Source of the DNA: Pseudomonas sp. P7548
GTDB lineage: Bacteria > Pseudomonadota > Gammaproteobacteria > Pseudomonadales > Pseudomonadaceae
Assembly: GCF_013386585.1 (NCBI RefSeq)
Contig: NZ_JACARO010000001.1
Span: forward strand, 62,001 to 126,000
Direction of reading: 5' to 3'
Length of the DNA stretch: 64,000 nucleotides
The position numbers and the translations under genes were made by a program. The notes under the pieces are model-generated. The model saw nothing but the letters and a program-made list of their open reading frames with translations, was not told the DNA's origin and ran no database searches. Shown here in pieces: positions 1 to 9,722 of this stretch. Positions within the stretch are counted from its first letter, which is position 1. Each line of letters starts with the position of its first letter.

Positions 1-1091
1 CCACTGAGGCAGATGAAGCTGAGCAGGGTCACGATCAAGCCTTGCGGCGCGACAAGCGTAAGGCCGAGCAGCGCAGGCAGGATGATCAGCGTGCCGATGT
101 TGAACACCACCATCGCCGCCACGAACAGCCGCGCCGGGCGGTAGCCTTTTTGCCAGTGATAGGCCGACACAAACAGCATGCTCAAGCCGGCCAGGGCGAC
201 CAGCGCATAGGTGATGATGTTCAGTGGCAGGGTGTTGACGAACAACAGCAGCAGGCCACACAGCACGATGAACAGGATGTCGGCCATCAACAGCTTGTTC
301 AGCGGATGAGGGCCCAGGGGCATGAAGAAGCGGTAGGCGAACATCAACCCGCACGGTGCGGTGAGCAACAAGGCCAGGTAGGCGCCTGGGGTTTGCACGG
401 CGTGCCAGTTCGGCAGCCATGGGCCTACCAGGTTGAGCAGCAGCGCCAGGCTGAGCATCAACAGCACTTCGCACGCCGCCAGCCACAGGCTGCTGCGCGA
501 GCGGTGATAGGCGAAGCGTGTGAGGTTGTGCAGGATCAACATCAACAGGACGCCAAACAGCAGCCCGTAGATCAGCGTTTGGTTCTGGTCGGCAGCGGCC
601 AGTACGGCGGGCTCCAGGGTGATGTAGGGCCGCAGTTCGTGCTCCGAGACCAGGCGCAGGTAGACCTCGAGGGGCCTTTGGCTCTGGGGCATCGGTAACA
701 TGAAGTCGCTGCTGGGCAGCGGGCGTTCCGCCTGGGGCTGGCGGGTGCCGGTGCTTTGCTGTTCCACCAGGGTGTCGCCGTCGAGCACGTAGAGGCTCAG
801 GTGGGACAGGTCCGGGGCGAACACCCGCAGCACTTGCTCGTGCTTGCCAGGTTGCAGTTTGAAACGTACCCACAACGCGCCGTCCGGTTCCGCGGCGGTA
901 ATGCGGTCCAGTTCGATGGGGCTGAATTGGTTGGTGTAGCGGGCGGAACGGATGTCGCTCAGTTGCAGGTCGGCCTGTTCATCAAGCAATACTGCCCAAC
1001 CACTGCCTTGTGCGGCGGCCTGGGCCGGGAACAAGCAGAGCAGTGTCAGCAGACTGACTGTGAAACCTATGGCGATCCTGAGCCAGCGCAC
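1..1091 (-). CDS. retS: RetS hybrid sensor kinase, N-terminal part (cut by window edge)
   Basis: This is the first ~363 residues of a hybrid sensor; the kinase and receiver domains lie outside the window. The start is a GTG (1089-1091) preceded by AAGGGA, and it opens a signal peptide (VRWLRIAIGF..., ending near AQAAA). A periplasmic domain follows, then a run of hydrophobic segments reaching the window edge, which matches the 7TMR-DISMED2 plus 7TM layout of RetS. In Pseudomonas RetS acts at the inner membrane and antagonises GacS, favouring acute-infection or motility states over biofilm. The neighbour purD is the usual retS neighbour in Pseudomonas, which supports the name. The domain layout is seen; the specific name rests on synteny and family knowledge. 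Confidence 0.88.
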   Translation of the reverse strand, partial: MRWLRIAIGFTVSLLTLLCLFPAQAAAQGSGWAVLLDEQADLQLSDIRSARYTNQFSPIELDRITAAEPDGALWVRFKLQPGKHEQVLRVFAPDLSHLSLYVLDGDTLVEQQSTGTRQPQAERPLPSSDFMLPMPQSQRPLEVYLRLVSEHELRPYITLEPAVLAAADQNQTLIYGLLFGVLLMLILHNLTRFAYHRSRSSLWLAACEVLLMLSLALLLNLVGPWLPNWHAVQTPGAYLALLLTAPCGLMFAYRFFMPLGPHPLNKLLMADILFIVLCGLLLLFVNTLPLNIITYALVALAGLSMLFVSAYHWQKGYRPARLFVAAMVVFNIGTLIILPALLGLTLVAPQGLIVTLLSFICLS

Positions 1092-1150
1092 GGCGAAATC
1101 CCTTCGTAGGTTGATGCACGGGTTAACTATGCGCGGGGCGACATGTGTAC

Positions 1151-1173
1151 GGCAAGGGCCAGAGGCCCTTGCC
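1151..1173. terminator. Perfect GC-rich hairpin between purD and retS
   Basis: A 10-bp perfect stem (GGCAAGGGCC / GGCCCTTGCC) with a 3-nt loop lies between the purD stop and the retS start. There is no U-run on the minus strand, so intrinsic termination after purD is possible but weak. It could also be a leader structure of retS mRNA. Confidence 0.45.
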
Positions 1174-1206
1174 TAACCGAACGGATAGCTACTCAAGTGT
1201 AGCTGT

Positions 1207-2499
1207 TCAGCTGTTCTCGCCACGTTCACGGGCAATGGCGCGGTAGCCGATGTCCTTGCGGTAGAAGCAGCCGTTCCAATCGATGGCTGCGGCCAGTTTG
1301 TACGCCTGTTGCTGCGCGGCGTCGACACTGGCGCCCATCGCGGTGGCGCACAACACGCGGCCACCGGCGGTCACCACTTGGCCATCCTTGAGCGCGGTGC
1401 CCGCATGGAACACCTTGCCTTCCAGCTTAGCAGCCGCGTCCAGGCCTTCAATTACATCGCCCTTGGCGTAGTCGGCCGGGTAACCGCCGGCGGCCAGCAC
1501 GATGCCGACGCTCGGACGTGGGTCCCACTGCGCTTCGACCTTGTCCAGCGCCTGGGCGAGAGCGGCTTCCACCAGCAGCACCAGGCTCGATTGCAGGCGC
1601 AGCATTACCGGTTGGGTTTCCGGGTCGCCGAAGCGGCAGTTGAACTCGATGACTTTCGGGTTGCCAGCCTTGTCGATCATCAGGCCGGCGTACAGGAAAC
1701 CGGTGTACACATTGCCTTCGTCGGCCATGCCGCGCACGGTTGGCCAGATCACCAGGTCCATCACGCGCTTGTGCACGTCGCTGGTCACGACTGGGGCAGG
1801 GGAGTAGGCACCCATGCCGCCGGTGTTCGGGCCGGTGTCGCCGTCGCCGACGCGTTTGTGGTCCTGGCTGGTGGCCATCGGCAGCACGTTCTTGCCGTCG
1901 ACCATCACGATGAAGCTGGCTTCTTCGCCGTCGAGGAATTCCTCGATCACCACGCGCGAACCCGCATCGCCAAAGGCGTTGCCGGCGAGCATGTCGCGTA
2001 CGGCGTCCTCGGCTTCCTGCAGGGTCATGGCGACGATCACGCCTTTACCGGCCGCCAGGCCGTCGGCCTTGATCACGATCGGCGCACCTTTTTCACGCAG
2101 GTAAGCCAGGGCCGGCTCGATCTCGGTGAAGTTCTGGTAGTCGGCAGTCGGGATCTTGTGACGCGCCAGGAAGTCCTTGGTGAACGCCTTGGAGCCTTCC
2201 AGTTGGGCAGCGCCTGCGGTCGGGCCGAAGCAGTCCAGGCCACGGCTGCGGAACAGGTCCACGACGCCGGCAACCAACGGGACTTCCGGACCAACGATGG
2301 TCAGGGAGACGTTTTTCTCGGCAAAGTCAGCCAGTTGTTCGAGGGCCAGGACGTCGATGGCGACGTTTTCGCACTTGGCTTCAATGGCGGTGCCGGCGTT
2401 GCCCGGGGCAACGAATACTTTCTGGACGCGTGGGTCCTGGGCAACTTTCCAGGCCAGGGCGTGTTCACGGCCACCGCTGCCAATGATCAAAACATTCAT
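1207..2499 (-). CDS. purD: Phosphoribosylamine-glycine ligase (GARS)
   Basis: Catalyses ATP-dependent joining of glycine to 5-phosphoribosylamine, the second step of de novo IMP synthesis, in the cytoplasm. The 430-residue protein has the usual length. The N-terminal nucleotide-fold signature MNVLIIGSGGREHAL is intact. So are the ATP-grasp elements VIKADGLAAGKGV, the GARS signature segment with NTGGMGAYSPAP, and the metal-binding FNCRFGDPE. It lies downstream of purH on the same strand, separated by a REPIN (2546-2632). The two genes are neighbours in most Pseudomonas and probably share regulation, though the palindrome may reduce readthrough into purD. Confidence 0.97.
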   Translation of the reverse strand: MNVLIIGSGGREHALAWKVAQDPRVQKVFVAPGNAGTAIEAKCENVAIDVLALEQLADFAEKNVSLTIVGPEVPLVAGVVDLFRSRGLDCFGPTAGAAQLEGSKAFTKDFLARHKIPTADYQNFTEIEPALAYLREKGAPIVIKADGLAAGKGVIVAMTLQEAEDAVRDMLAGNAFGDAGSRVVIEEFLDGEEASFIVMVDGKNVLPMATSQDHKRVGDGDTGPNTGGMGAYSPAPVVTSDVHKRVMDLVIWPTVRGMADEGNVYTGFLYAGLMIDKAGNPKVIEFNCRFGDPETQPVMLRLQSSLVLLVEAALAQALDKVEAQWDPRPSVGIVLAAGGYPADYAKGDVIEGLDAAAKLEGKVFHAGTALKDGQVVTAGGRVLCATAMGASVDAAQQQAYKLAAAIDWNGCFYRKDIGYRAIARERGENS

Positions 2500-2545
2500 T
2501 TCAAAAACCTCAAATTCTGTAGGCGCTGCAGGAGCGCTTTTAAAT

Positions 2546-2632
2546 GTGGGAGCGGGCTTGCTCGCGAATGCGGTGGGTCAGTGTTGAATGTGCCGACTGA
2601 CACACCGCATTCGCGAGCAAGCCCGCTCCCAC
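2546..2632. repeat. REPIN (inverted REP pair) between purH and purD
   Basis: Two REP sequences in inverted orientation: GTGGGAGCGGGCTTGCTCGC... on the left and its reverse complement ...GCGAGCAAGCCCGCTCCCAC on the right. They are separated by a short variable loop, and the arms include the matching CGAATGCGGTG. This is the typical P. fluorescens-group REP doublet and can form a long hairpin in purH-purD mRNA. Confidence 0.92.
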
Positions 2633-2665
2633 ACAAGCCCGCTCTCACATCTCTATCGAGTTAGA

Positions 2666-4273
2666 TCAGTGACGGAAGTGGCGCATGCCGGTGAAGACCA
2701 TGGCGATGCCGGCTTCATCTGCAGCAGCAATCACTTCTGCGTCGCGCATCGAGCCGCCTGGCTGGATCACGGCGGTCACGCCGGCTTTTGCCGCATTGTC
2801 CAGGCCGTCGCGGAACGGGAAGAACGCATCGGAGGCCATGACCGAACCCACCACCTGCAAGCCGGCGTGCTCGGCTTTGATCGCGGCGATACGCGCCGAG
2901 TTCACGCGGCTCATCTGGCCCGCGCCGACACCGATGGTCTGGCGGTTCTTGGCGTAGACGATGGCATTGGATTTAACGTATTTGGCCACTTTCCAGGCGA
3001 AGATCAGGTCGTTGATCTCTTGCTCGGTCGGGGCGCGCTTGGTCACGACTTTCAGGTCTTGGCTGCCGATCATGCCGATGTCGCGGCTCTGTACCAGCAG
3101 GCCGCCGTTCACGCGTTTGTAGTCCCAGGCCGCAGCGCGGTCAGCCGACCACTCACCACAGGCCAGCAGGCGCACGTTGGCTTTGGCGGCCACAACGGCA
3201 CGGGCCTCTTCGCTCACGCTTGGGGCGATGATCACTTCAACGAACTGACGGTCGACGATCGCTTTGGCGGTCTCGGCGTCCAGCTCACGGTTGAACGCGA
3301 TGATGCCGCCGAAGGCCGATTCGGTGTCGGTGGCGTAGGCCAGTTCGTAGGCCTGGCGGATACCGCCTTCGGCGTCCGGGCTCACGGCCACGCCGCATGG
3401 GTTGGCGTGCTTGACGATCACGCAGGCTGGCTTGACGAAGCTCTTCACGCATTCCAGCGCGGCGTCGGTGTCGGCCACGTTGTTGTAGGACAGCTCTTTG
3501 CCTTGCAGTTGGGTCGCGGTGGCGATGCCCACTTCGGCGGGCTTGGCCTCAACGTAGAACGCCGCGCTCTGGTGCGGGTTCTCGCCGTAGCGCATTTCCT
3601 GGGCCTTGATGAACTGGCTGTTGAAGGTACGCGGGAACTGGCTGCGGCCTTCGGTCGACAGGGTTTCAGCGGCTTGGTTAACCGTGCCCATGTAGTTGGC
3701 GATCATGCCGTCGTAGGCCGCGGTGTGTTCGAACGCCTTGAGCATCAGGTCGAAACGCTGGGCGTAGGTCAGGCCGCCGGCTTTCAGGCTTTCCAGCACG
3801 TTGGCGTAGTCGCTGGCGTTGACCACGATGGCCACATCTTTGTGGTTCTTGGCTGCCGAGCGAACCATGGTCGGGCCGCCGATATCGATGTTCTCGATGG
3901 CCGTCGGCAGGTCGCAGCCTGGCTTGTTGATGGTGGCTTCGAATGGGTACAGGTTAACGGCCACCAGGTCGATCGGCTTGATGCCGTGCTCGGCCATGAT
4001 GGCGTCGTCGGTGCCACGACGGCCAAGGATGCCGCCGTGGATTTTCGGGTGCAGGGTCTTGACCCGACCGTCCATCATTTCTGCGAAACCGGTGTAGTCC
4101 GCCACTTCTACTGCGGCCACGCCATTGTCCTGCAGCAGTTTGAAGGTCCCGCCTGTGGAGAGGATTTCCACGCCAAGGGCTTCCAGCTCCCGGGCAAATT
4201 CGAGGATGCCGGTCTTGTCGGAAACGCTGATCAAGGCGCGGCGGATCGGCAGGCGGGTAGTCTGGTCGGTCAT
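2666..4273 (-). CDS. purH: Bifunctional AICAR formyltransferase / IMP cyclohydrolase
   Basis: Carries out the last two steps of IMP synthesis: formylation of AICAR, then ring closure. The 535-residue protein starts at ATG 4271-4273 ([20 protein letters not shown]), preceded by a GGAAA sequence. The more upstream in-frame ATG at 4285 has no ribosome binding site. The N-terminal MGS-like cyclohydrolase domain contains [10 protein letters not shown] and [13 protein letters not shown]. The C-terminal AICARFT domain contains [22 protein letters not shown] and [10 protein letters not shown], and the chain ends in the conserved MRHFRH. It lies 82 bp after fis, with an intrinsic terminator in that gap, so it likely has its own promoter or depends on readthrough. 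Confidence 0.97.
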   Translation of the reverse strand: MTDQTTRLPIRRALISVSDKTGILEFARELEALGVEILSTGGTFKLLQDNGVAAVEVADYTGFAEMMDGRVKTLHPKIHGGILGRRGTDDAIMAEHGIKPIDLVAVNLYPFEATINKPGCDLPTAIENIDIGGPTMVRSAAKNHKDVAIVVNASDYANVLESLKAGGLTYAQRFDLMLKAFEHTAAYDGMIANYMGTVNQAAETLSTEGRSQFPRTFNSQFIKAQEMRYGENPHQSAAFYVEAKPAEVGIATATQLQGKELSYNNVADTDAALECVKSFVKPACVIVKHANPCGVAVSPDAEGGIRQAYELAYATDTESAFGGIIAFNRELDAETAKAIVDRQFVEVIIAPSVSEEARAVVAAKANVRLLACGEWSADRAAAWDYKRVNGGLLVQSRDIGMIGSQDLKVVTKRAPTEQEINDLIFAWKVAKYVKSNAIVYAKNRQTIGVGAGQMSRVNSARIAAIKAEHAGLQVVGSVMASDAFFPFRDGLDNAAKAGVTAVIQPGGSMRDAEVIAAADEAGIAMVFTGMRHFRH

Positions 4274-4304
4274 TTCAATTTCCATCAAAAGCAAAGGAGT
4301 CAGC

Positions 4305-4338
4305 AAAAAAGGCGACCGTTTTTTACGCGGGCGCCTTT
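4305..4338 (-). terminator. Intrinsic terminator after fis
   Basis: Read on the minus strand: stem AAAGGCGCCCG / CGGTCGCCTTT (one mismatched position) with a loop, immediately followed by TTTTTT (4310-4305). It sits between the fis stop (4356) and the purH start (4273), so it separates dusB-fis from purH. Confidence 0.8.
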
Positions 4339-4355
4339 CTGGTTTGATTGAATGC

Positions 4356-4676
4356 TTACAGCAAATCGTATTGTTTGAGCTTTTTGCGCAAGGTGCCACG
4401 GTTGAGGCCCAGCAGCTCACTGGCTTTGGTCTGGTTGCCCTTGACGTAGTTCATCACGCTTTCGAGCAGCGGCGCCTCGACTTCGGAGAGCACCAGGTTG
4501 TACACGTCCGTGACGGAAGCGCCCTCAAGGTGGGCGAAATAATTGTGCAGCGCCTTCTCGACACTCCCGCGAAGGGTCTGGCCTTCTTCGCTCGGCGTGT
4601 TGAGGTGCTGTTTCAAATTGACGTTGTCGCTCACGGGTGTTGTTCCACTCACTAAAGTCTCGGTCATCATCGTCAT
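4356..4676 (-). CDS. fis: DNA-binding protein Fis
   Basis: Nucleoid-associated regulator that bends DNA and activates stable-RNA and other promoters during fast growth. The 106-residue protein ends in the nearly invariant helix-turn-helix [20 protein letters not shown]. Its N-terminus is the longer form usual in Pseudomonas. The first ATG (4674-4676) overlaps the dusB stop codon in an ATGA arrangement. Further ATGs follow at 4670 and 4667, so the exact start could shift by two or three codons. The dusB-fis order is the conserved gamma-proteobacterial operon, and the overlap suggests translational coupling. A terminator follows the gene. Confidence 0.97.
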   Translation of the reverse strand: MTMMTETLVSGTTPVSDNVNLKQHLNTPSEEGQTLRGSVEKALHNYFAHLEGASVTDVYNLVLSEVEAPLLESVMNYVKGNQTKASELLGLNRGTLRKKLKQYDLL

Positions 4677-5686
4677 GCGGCCACCCCCTCTCCGTCCCCT
4701 GTCCCCAGGCTCTTGTAACGTTCGCTGAAGAACTCACGAACGTTGGCGCACTGTGCTTCCGTATCATCCAAACGATTGAAGTGGGCGCGAAACTCCCTGG
4801 CGCCCGGCAGGGTTGCGAGATACCAGCCGACATGCTTGCGAGCAATGCGTACTCCCATCACGTCCCCATAGAAGGCGTGCAGGGCGGCCAGATGCTCTAG
4901 CAGAATACGTTCCACCTCGATCAGCCCCGGTGCCGGCAAGACGTCGCCGGTACGCAGAAAATGCTCGATCTCACGGAAAATCCACGGCCGCCCCTGGGCG
5001 GCCCGGCCTATCAACAAACCATCGGCACCGGTTGCGTCGAGTACGCGCCGGGCTTTTTCGGCTGAGTCGATATCGCCATTGGCAAAGACCGGCATCGACA
5101 CCGCCTGCTTGATCGCGGCGATGGTGTCGTACTCGGCTTCACCGGTGTAAAGGTCGGCGCGGGTGCGGCCATGCACTGCCAGCGCTGTAATTCCTGCCTG
5201 TTCGGCGATCTTCGCCACCGTCAGGCCGTTCTTGTTGTCCCGGTCCCAGCCGGTACGGATCTTCAGGGTGACCGGTACATCGACTGCGGCGACAACGGCC
5301 TGCAGGATCTCGGCAACCAACTGCTCATCTTTCAACAGGGCGGAACCGGCGGCCTTGTTGCAGACCTTCTTGGCCGGGCAGCCCATGTTGATATCGATGA
5401 TCTGTGCGCCCAGCTCCACGTTGGCCCGGGCCGCATCCGCCAGCATCTGTGCATCACCACCGGCGATCTGCACCGAGCGGGGCTCGGGATCACCTTCGTG
5501 GATCATGCGCATGCGCGATTTGCGGGTGTTCCACAGGCTCATGTCGCTGGTGACCATTTCCGAGACTACAAGACCTGCGCCCAAACGCTTGCACAGCTGA
5601 CGAAAGGGCTGGTCGGTGACACCCGCCATCGGGGCGAGGATCAAGCCGTTTTGCAATGTGTATGGGCCGATGCGTACCGCCGACAT
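4673..5686 (-). CDS. dusB: tRNA-dihydrouridine synthase B
   Basis: FMN- and NADPH-dependent reductase that converts uridine to dihydrouridine in the tRNA D-loop. The 337-residue TIM-barrel protein has the N-terminal flavin motif [13 protein letters not shown], the signature [20 protein letters not shown] with the active-site cysteine, and the FMN phosphate-binding segment [16 protein letters not shown]. The start ATG (5684-5686) is preceded by AGGGA. It overlaps fis by 4 bp (ATGA) and is the first gene of the dusB-fis operon. The 185 bp upstream up to the next gene must carry its promoter, but I cannot pick out convincing -35/-10 boxes. Confidence 0.96.
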   Translation of the reverse strand: MSAVRIGPYTLQNGLILAPMAGVTDQPFRQLCKRLGAGLVVSEMVTSDMSLWNTRKSRMRMIHEGDPEPRSVQIAGGDAQMLADAARANVELGAQIIDINMGCPAKKVCNKAAGSALLKDEQLVAEILQAVVAAVDVPVTLKIRTGWDRDNKNGLTVAKIAEQAGITALAVHGRTRADLYTGEAEYDTIAAIKQAVSMPVFANGDIDSAEKARRVLDATGADGLLIGRAAQGRPWIFREIEHFLRTGDVLPAPGLIEVERILLEHLAALHAFYGDVMGVRIARKHVGWYLATLPGAREFRAHFNRLDDTEAQCANVREFFSERYKSLGTGDGEGVAA

Positions 5687-5871
5687 AGGACTTCCCTGTT
5701 GTGGGGCCGGATCATTAGAGTTCGAAAAAGGGTTGGCATGATACCCGCTCTCGATGACTGGATAAAGGCTGAATTGGATAAAATCTGAACAGTTATTTCT
5801 TTATCGCCGTCGGTTTGGTCGAGCGCGGCAAAGTCAAGATGCCGCCGTCAAACCTTCGTGCATGAACCGGT

Positions 5872-7140
5872 TCACTCGGGCGAGTGGAAGCTCAGGCTGT
5901 AATTCACGGCTTTGTTGCCTGGATCCAGGATATCGAGGGAGATGTGGATCGGTGTCTGCGATGGCATTTCGCTCACGCCGGCCAGTTCACCGTTGAGGTA
6001 TTCGGCAGGCTTGAAGCGACGACTGGCAATCAGGTTGCCGTTCAGGTCGGCAAAGCGCAGCTCCAGCAGCGGGAACGGCTGGGAGAACGTGGCGCGGTTA
6101 TAGATGATGGCGTCCACTACCAGCGCCCCGGCAAAGTCGGGGTGGCTGCGCACCACCAGGTTGCTGCTCTTGATATGGGCAATGTCCACCCGTGACGGCA
6201 CCGTACAGCCCACTTTCGGGCACAGTTCCTGGAACCACGGGCGATAGGCGTCCTGGCGAGCCAGGTCGTCGAATTGATAGGCAATGTACTGGCCAGCGAG
6301 GCCGCCAGCAGCGATCAGCACCAGCAGCAGCCAGATCAGGCGGCGGCCCCAGCCCGACGGGCGTTTTTGCGCGTACAGGTGCAGGGGGTCGTCTTCGAGG
6401 TCCTGCAGCACATCGTCGTGAGCACTGGCGGGGCTGCGTGCCCGCTGCTTGCGACGGGGCTGGGGGTGCTCTTCGGGATCGGCGTCGTCCTCGTCGTGGG
6501 CGATGGGGCTGAAGGGCGGGTCGATGTCTTCGTCATCCACGGTTGAGCGCAGGGTAGGCTCATCGTCGAGGTCATCGATGTGCAGCGACATGGACGGTTC
6601 GGTGCGCTGCTTGGCCGCAGGTGCCTTGGCCGGTTCAGGTTCGAGCGCGGGGGGGGCGGCGCGCTCTTCGGGCGGTTCGCTGAACAGGCTGGCAGCCCAT
6701 TTCTCTTCTTCGGCCTTGACCGAGTCGCGGCTGGCGCTGAGGGGTTCTTCCTTTTGCCGACGATCGGCGCCCGGCTGACGCCGGTCTGCGCCAACGGGCA
6801 GGGTGTGCTGAATCTCGCGGCGTTCCAGCTTGGCCAGTTCTTCGTCCAGGTCCAGGTTGTCCAGGTCCAGCTCTTCGGCCGTCCACTGCTTCTGGCTGAT
6901 GGCTCGCGGTGCCTGCGGGGCAGGCTCAGGCGCGATCTCGGGAACAGGTGCGGCGTCAACCGGCTTTGGTGTTTCCGGGGTCGATGTGCCGGCGCGCTGT
7001 TCCAGCAACTGGCGAACCGCGTTGAACACTTGCAGGCACGAGCCGCAGCGCACCACGCCACGGGCCACGCTCAACTGGGCGTGGCTGACGCGAAAGCGGG
7101 TCTGGCAATGCGGGCACTGGGTGACGAAACTGTCGGTCAT
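5872..7140 (-). CDS. MJ0042-type zinc-ribbon / DUF3426 membrane protein
   Basis: Function unknown. The 422-residue protein begins at ATG 7138-7140 with a zinc ribbon, CPHC near the start and CGSC about 24 residues later, of the MJ0042 family. A long acidic, proline-rich low-complexity linker follows (~70-270), then one membrane segment (WLLLVLIAAGGLAGQYIAY, ~290) and a C-terminal DUF3426 domain of ~140 residues with beta-rich sequence ending FHSPE. The layout suggests a cytoplasmic zinc ribbon tethered to the inner membrane with a periplasmic C-terminus. It follows prmA by 30 bp and is probably co-transcribed with it. The same prmA/zinc-ribbon/dusB order is found in P. aeruginosa. Confidence 0.9.
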   Translation of the reverse strand: MTDSFVTQCPHCQTRFRVSHAQLSVARGVVRCGSCLQVFNAVRQLLEQRAGTSTPETPKPVDAAPVPEIAPEPAPQAPRAISQKQWTAEELDLDNLDLDEELAKLERREIQHTLPVGADRRQPGADRRQKEEPLSASRDSVKAEEEKWAASLFSEPPEERAAPPALEPEPAKAPAAKQRTEPSMSLHIDDLDDEPTLRSTVDDEDIDPPFSPIAHDEDDADPEEHPQPRRKQRARSPASAHDDVLQDLEDDPLHLYAQKRPSGWGRRLIWLLLVLIAAGGLAGQYIAYQFDDLARQDAYRPWFQELCPKVGCTVPSRVDIAHIKSSNLVVRSHPDFAGALVVDAIIYNRATFSQPFPLLELRFADLNGNLIASRRFKPAEYLNGELAGVSEMPSQTPIHISLDILDPGNKAVNYSLSFHSPE

Positions 7141-7170
7141 GCGGCCATCCGATTCAGGCAAGCGCTCATT

Positions 7171-8049
7171 CTAGCGCCGACGACCGCTGATGCGTACCCA
7201 GCCATCACGGTTGGCGATCGGGTCCAGCTCGAAATCCTTGGCGTAGGCCGCGGCGACGTCTTCGCCTTGCTCGGCAAGGATGCCTGACAGTGCCAGGCGC
7301 CCGCCCGGCTTGACCAGGCTCGACAGTTGCGGGGCCAGGGACACCAGCGGGCCGGCGAGGATGTTGGCCACCAGCACGTCGGCCTGCACCTGCGGCAATT
7401 GCTCCGGCAGGTACAGCGGGAATTTGCCTTCAGGGATGTGGTTGCGCCCGGCGTTATCGCGGGAGGCTTCCAGGGCCTGCACGTCGATGTCGGTGCCGAC
7501 CGCCTCTTTGGCGCCCAGCAACAACGCGGCAATCGCGAGAATCCCCGAACCGCAGCCGAAGTCCAGCACGTGGCTGTCGGTCAGGTCCTGGCCGTCCAGC
7601 CACTCCAGGCACAATGCGGTGGTGGGGTGAGTGCCGGTGCCGAACGCCAGGCCCGGGTCCAGCAGCAGGTTGACGGCATCCGGTTCCGGCGCAGCGTGCC
7701 AGCTCGGTACGATCCACAGGCGCTGGCCGAAACGCATGGGCTGGAAGTTGTCCATCCAGCTGCGTTCCCAATCCTGGTCTTCGATGACTTCGCTGTGATG
7801 CTCGGGCAATGGGCCGCCGGTCAGCAGTTCCATATGGGCCAGAACGCTGGCGGCATCGGTGCCGTCCTCGAACAGGGCCAGCAAATGGGTGTGGGACCAC
7901 AGCGGGGTGGTGTTGAGTTCCGGCTCGAAGATCGGCTGGTCTTCGGCGTCCATGAAGGTTACCGATACAGCGCCGACTTCGAGGAAAGCGTCTTCATAGG
8001 TTTCGGCTTGTTCTGGGCTGATGGCGAGACGGACTTGCAGCCAAGGCAT
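7171..8049 (-). CDS. prmA: Ribosomal protein L11 methyltransferase
   Basis: SAM-dependent enzyme that trimethylates ribosomal protein L11. The 292-residue protein starts at MPWLQVRL (8047-8049) and ends WVRISGRRR. It shows the PrmA N-terminal substrate domain, then [22 protein letters not shown] (the family signature region) and the SAM motif [22 protein letters not shown] corresponds to the catalytic-region NILA motif. It heads the prmA-zinc-ribbon pair. Upstream lies a large REP inverted repeat and then the accC terminator, so transcription likely starts in 8050-8150, where no clear promoter is visible. Confidence 0.96.
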   Translation of the reverse strand: MPWLQVRLAISPEQAETYEDAFLEVGAVSVTFMDAEDQPIFEPELNTTPLWSHTHLLALFEDGTDAASVLAHMELLTGGPLPEHHSEVIEDQDWERSWMDNFQPMRFGQRLWIVPSWHAAPEPDAVNLLLDPGLAFGTGTHPTTALCLEWLDGQDLTDSHVLDFGCGSGILAIAALLLGAKEAVGTDIDVQALEASRDNAGRNHIPEGKFPLYLPEQLPQVQADVLVANILAGPLVSLAPQLSSLVKPGGRLALSGILAEQGEDVAAAYAKDFELDPIANRDGWVRISGRRR

Positions 8050-8147
8050 GGCGGGCACCTTTGAAAAAATTGAATGTGCAGCGCAGTGGGGCTGCGAAAG
8101 GGCGCAAGTTTACGCGAGAGCATGATGCTGTGGCGAGCAAGGCTTTT

Positions 8148-8294
8148 GTAGTGAGCGGGCTTGTCGAAACGTCGCACCGCCCGCGCTGGGTGGCGAAGCC
8201 GCCCCAAAACCGGCCAACGCGGTTCAACTGGATCAATGCGTTGCCTGGATTGGGGCGGCTTCGCCACCCAGCGCGGGGCAAGCCCGCTCACTAC
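8148..8294. repeat. Large REP inverted repeat, GTAGTGAGCGGG family
   Basis: The outer arms are GTAGTGAGCGGGCTTG and CAAGCCCGCTCACTAC. The inner arms CGCGCTGGGTGGCGAAGCC and its complement GGCTTCGCCACCCAGCGCG are also perfectly matched. The left arm carries an extra 16-nt segment (8164-8179) that breaks the symmetry. The element fills most of the prmA/accC gap. Confidence 0.92.
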
Positions 8295-8298
8295 AGGT

Positions 8299-8336
8299 GA
8301 AACAACAAAGCCGCCCGGAGGCGGCTTTGTTGTTTC
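8299..8336. terminator. Terminator after accC
   Basis: A perfect 16-bp stem (GAAACAACAAAGCCGC / GCGGCTTTGTTGTTTC) with a 6-nt loop lies just beyond the accC stop codon (8344-8346). The T-rich flank within the stem on both strands makes it a plausible bidirectional intrinsic terminator. Confidence 0.85.
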
Positions 8337-8343
8337 AGAGCAC

Positions 8344-9705
8344 TTACTGGTTAGCCAGTTTGTGTTCCAGGTAGTGAATGTTCACACCACCTTCGCAGAA
8401 GCCTTCATCGCGGACCAGGTCCCGGTGCAGCGGGATGTTGGTCTTGATGCCGTCGACCACGATTTCGTCCAGGGCGTTACGCATACGGGCCATGGCCTCG
8501 TCGCGGGTGGCGCCCCAGGTGATCAGCTTGCCGATCAGCGAGTCGTAGTTGGACGGAACCTTGTAGCCGCTGTACAGGTGAGAGTCCACACGTACGCCGT
8601 TGCCGCCGGGCGCGTGGAAGTGCTTGACCAGGCCAGGGCTTGGGATAAAGGTTTTCGGGTCTTCGGCGTTGATCCGGCACTCCAGGGAGTGGCCGTGGAT
8701 CTTCACGTCGTCCTGGGTGAAGGACAGCGGGTTGCCAGCGGCAATGCTCAGCATCTCCTTGACGATGTCGATACCCGTGACCATCTCCGAAACCGGGTGC
8801 TCTACCTGCACGCGAGTGTTCATCTCGATGAAGTAGAAGCGGCCGTTCTCGTAGAGGAACTCAAAGGTACCGGCGCCGCGGTAGTTGATGTCGATGCACG
8901 CCTTGACGCAGCGAGCCAACACTTCTTCGCGGGCTTTTTCGTCCAAACCTGGTGCCGGGGCTTCCTCCAGTACCTTCTGGTGGCGACGTTGCAGCGAGCA
9001 ATCGCGGTCACCCAGGTGAATGGCGTGGCCCTGGCCGTCGGACAGTACCTGCACTTCCACGTGACGTGGGTTGGTCAGGTATTTTTCCAGGTAGACCATC
9101 GGGTTGTTGAACCAGGCGCCTGCTTCAGAGCGGGTCTGCTTGGCGGCTTCGATCAGGTCTTCTTCCTTGTGCACCACGCGCATGCCGCGACCACCACCGC
9201 CACCGGCGGCCTTGATGATCACCGGGTAACCCACTTCGCGACCAATGCGCAGAGCGGTTTCCTCGTCTTCAGGCAGTGGGCCGTCGGAACCAGGAACGGT
9301 TGGCACGCCGGCCGCGATCATGGCTTCCTTGGCGGAGACCTTGTCGCCCATCAGGCGAATGGTCTCGGCTTTGGGGCCGATGAACGTGAAGCCGGATTTT
9401 TCCACCTGGTCGACGAAGTCGGCGTTTTCCGCGAGGAAACCGTAGCCTGGGTGGATAGCGGTAGCGCCGGTCACTTCTGCTGCGGCGATGATGCTTGGGA
9501 CTTTCAGGTACGAGTTCGTGGCCAGTGGCGGGCCGATGCAGATGCTTTCGTCCGCCAGTTTCACGTGCATCAGTTCCGAGTCGGCCGTCGAGTAAACAGC
9601 GACGGTCTTGATGCCTTGTTCCTTACAGGCGCGCAGGATTCGCAGGGCGATCTCACCGCGGTTGGCGATCAGGACTTTTTCCAGTTTCTTCGCAGGTTTC
9701 AACAT
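8344..9705 (-). CDS. accC: Acetyl-CoA carboxylase, biotin carboxylase subunit
   Basis: Carboxylates the biotin on AccB using ATP and bicarbonate, the first half of malonyl-CoA formation. The 453-residue protein has the usual length plus a short N-terminal extension, starting [20 protein letters not shown]. Conserved parts are the preATP-grasp [12 protein letters not shown], the glycine-rich ATP loop [12 protein letters not shown], the [12 protein letters not shown] segment, the active-site [14 protein letters not shown], and [10 protein letters not shown] near the C-terminus. The start ATG (9703-9705) lies 17 bp after the accB stop. The gene is last in the aroQ-accB-accC operon and is followed by a strong terminator. 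Confidence 0.97.
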   Translation of the reverse strand: MLKPAKKLEKVLIANRGEIALRILRACKEQGIKTVAVYSTADSELMHVKLADESICIGPPLATNSYLKVPSIIAAAEVTGATAIHPGYGFLAENADFVDQVEKSGFTFIGPKAETIRLMGDKVSAKEAMIAAGVPTVPGSDGPLPEDEETALRIGREVGYPVIIKAAGGGGGRGMRVVHKEEDLIEAAKQTRSEAGAWFNNPMVYLEKYLTNPRHVEVQVLSDGQGHAIHLGDRDCSLQRRHQKVLEEAPAPGLDEKAREEVLARCVKACIDINYRGAGTFEFLYENGRFYFIEMNTRVQVEHPVSEMVTGIDIVKEMLSIAAGNPLSFTQDDVKIHGHSLECRINAEDPKTFIPSPGLVKHFHAPGGNGVRVDSHLYSGYKVPSNYDSLIGKLITWGATRDEAMARMRNALDEIVVDGIKTNIPLHRDLVRDEGFCEGGVNIHYLEHKLANQ

Positions 9706-9722
9706 CGAAGGCACTCCGCGGT

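Noticed and set aside
1309..4351. Long plus-strand open frames (1309-2664 and 2588-4351) opposite purD and purH
   Set aside because: Antisense shadows of conserved purine genes, rich in His/Gln/Val, without ribosome binding sites or motifs.
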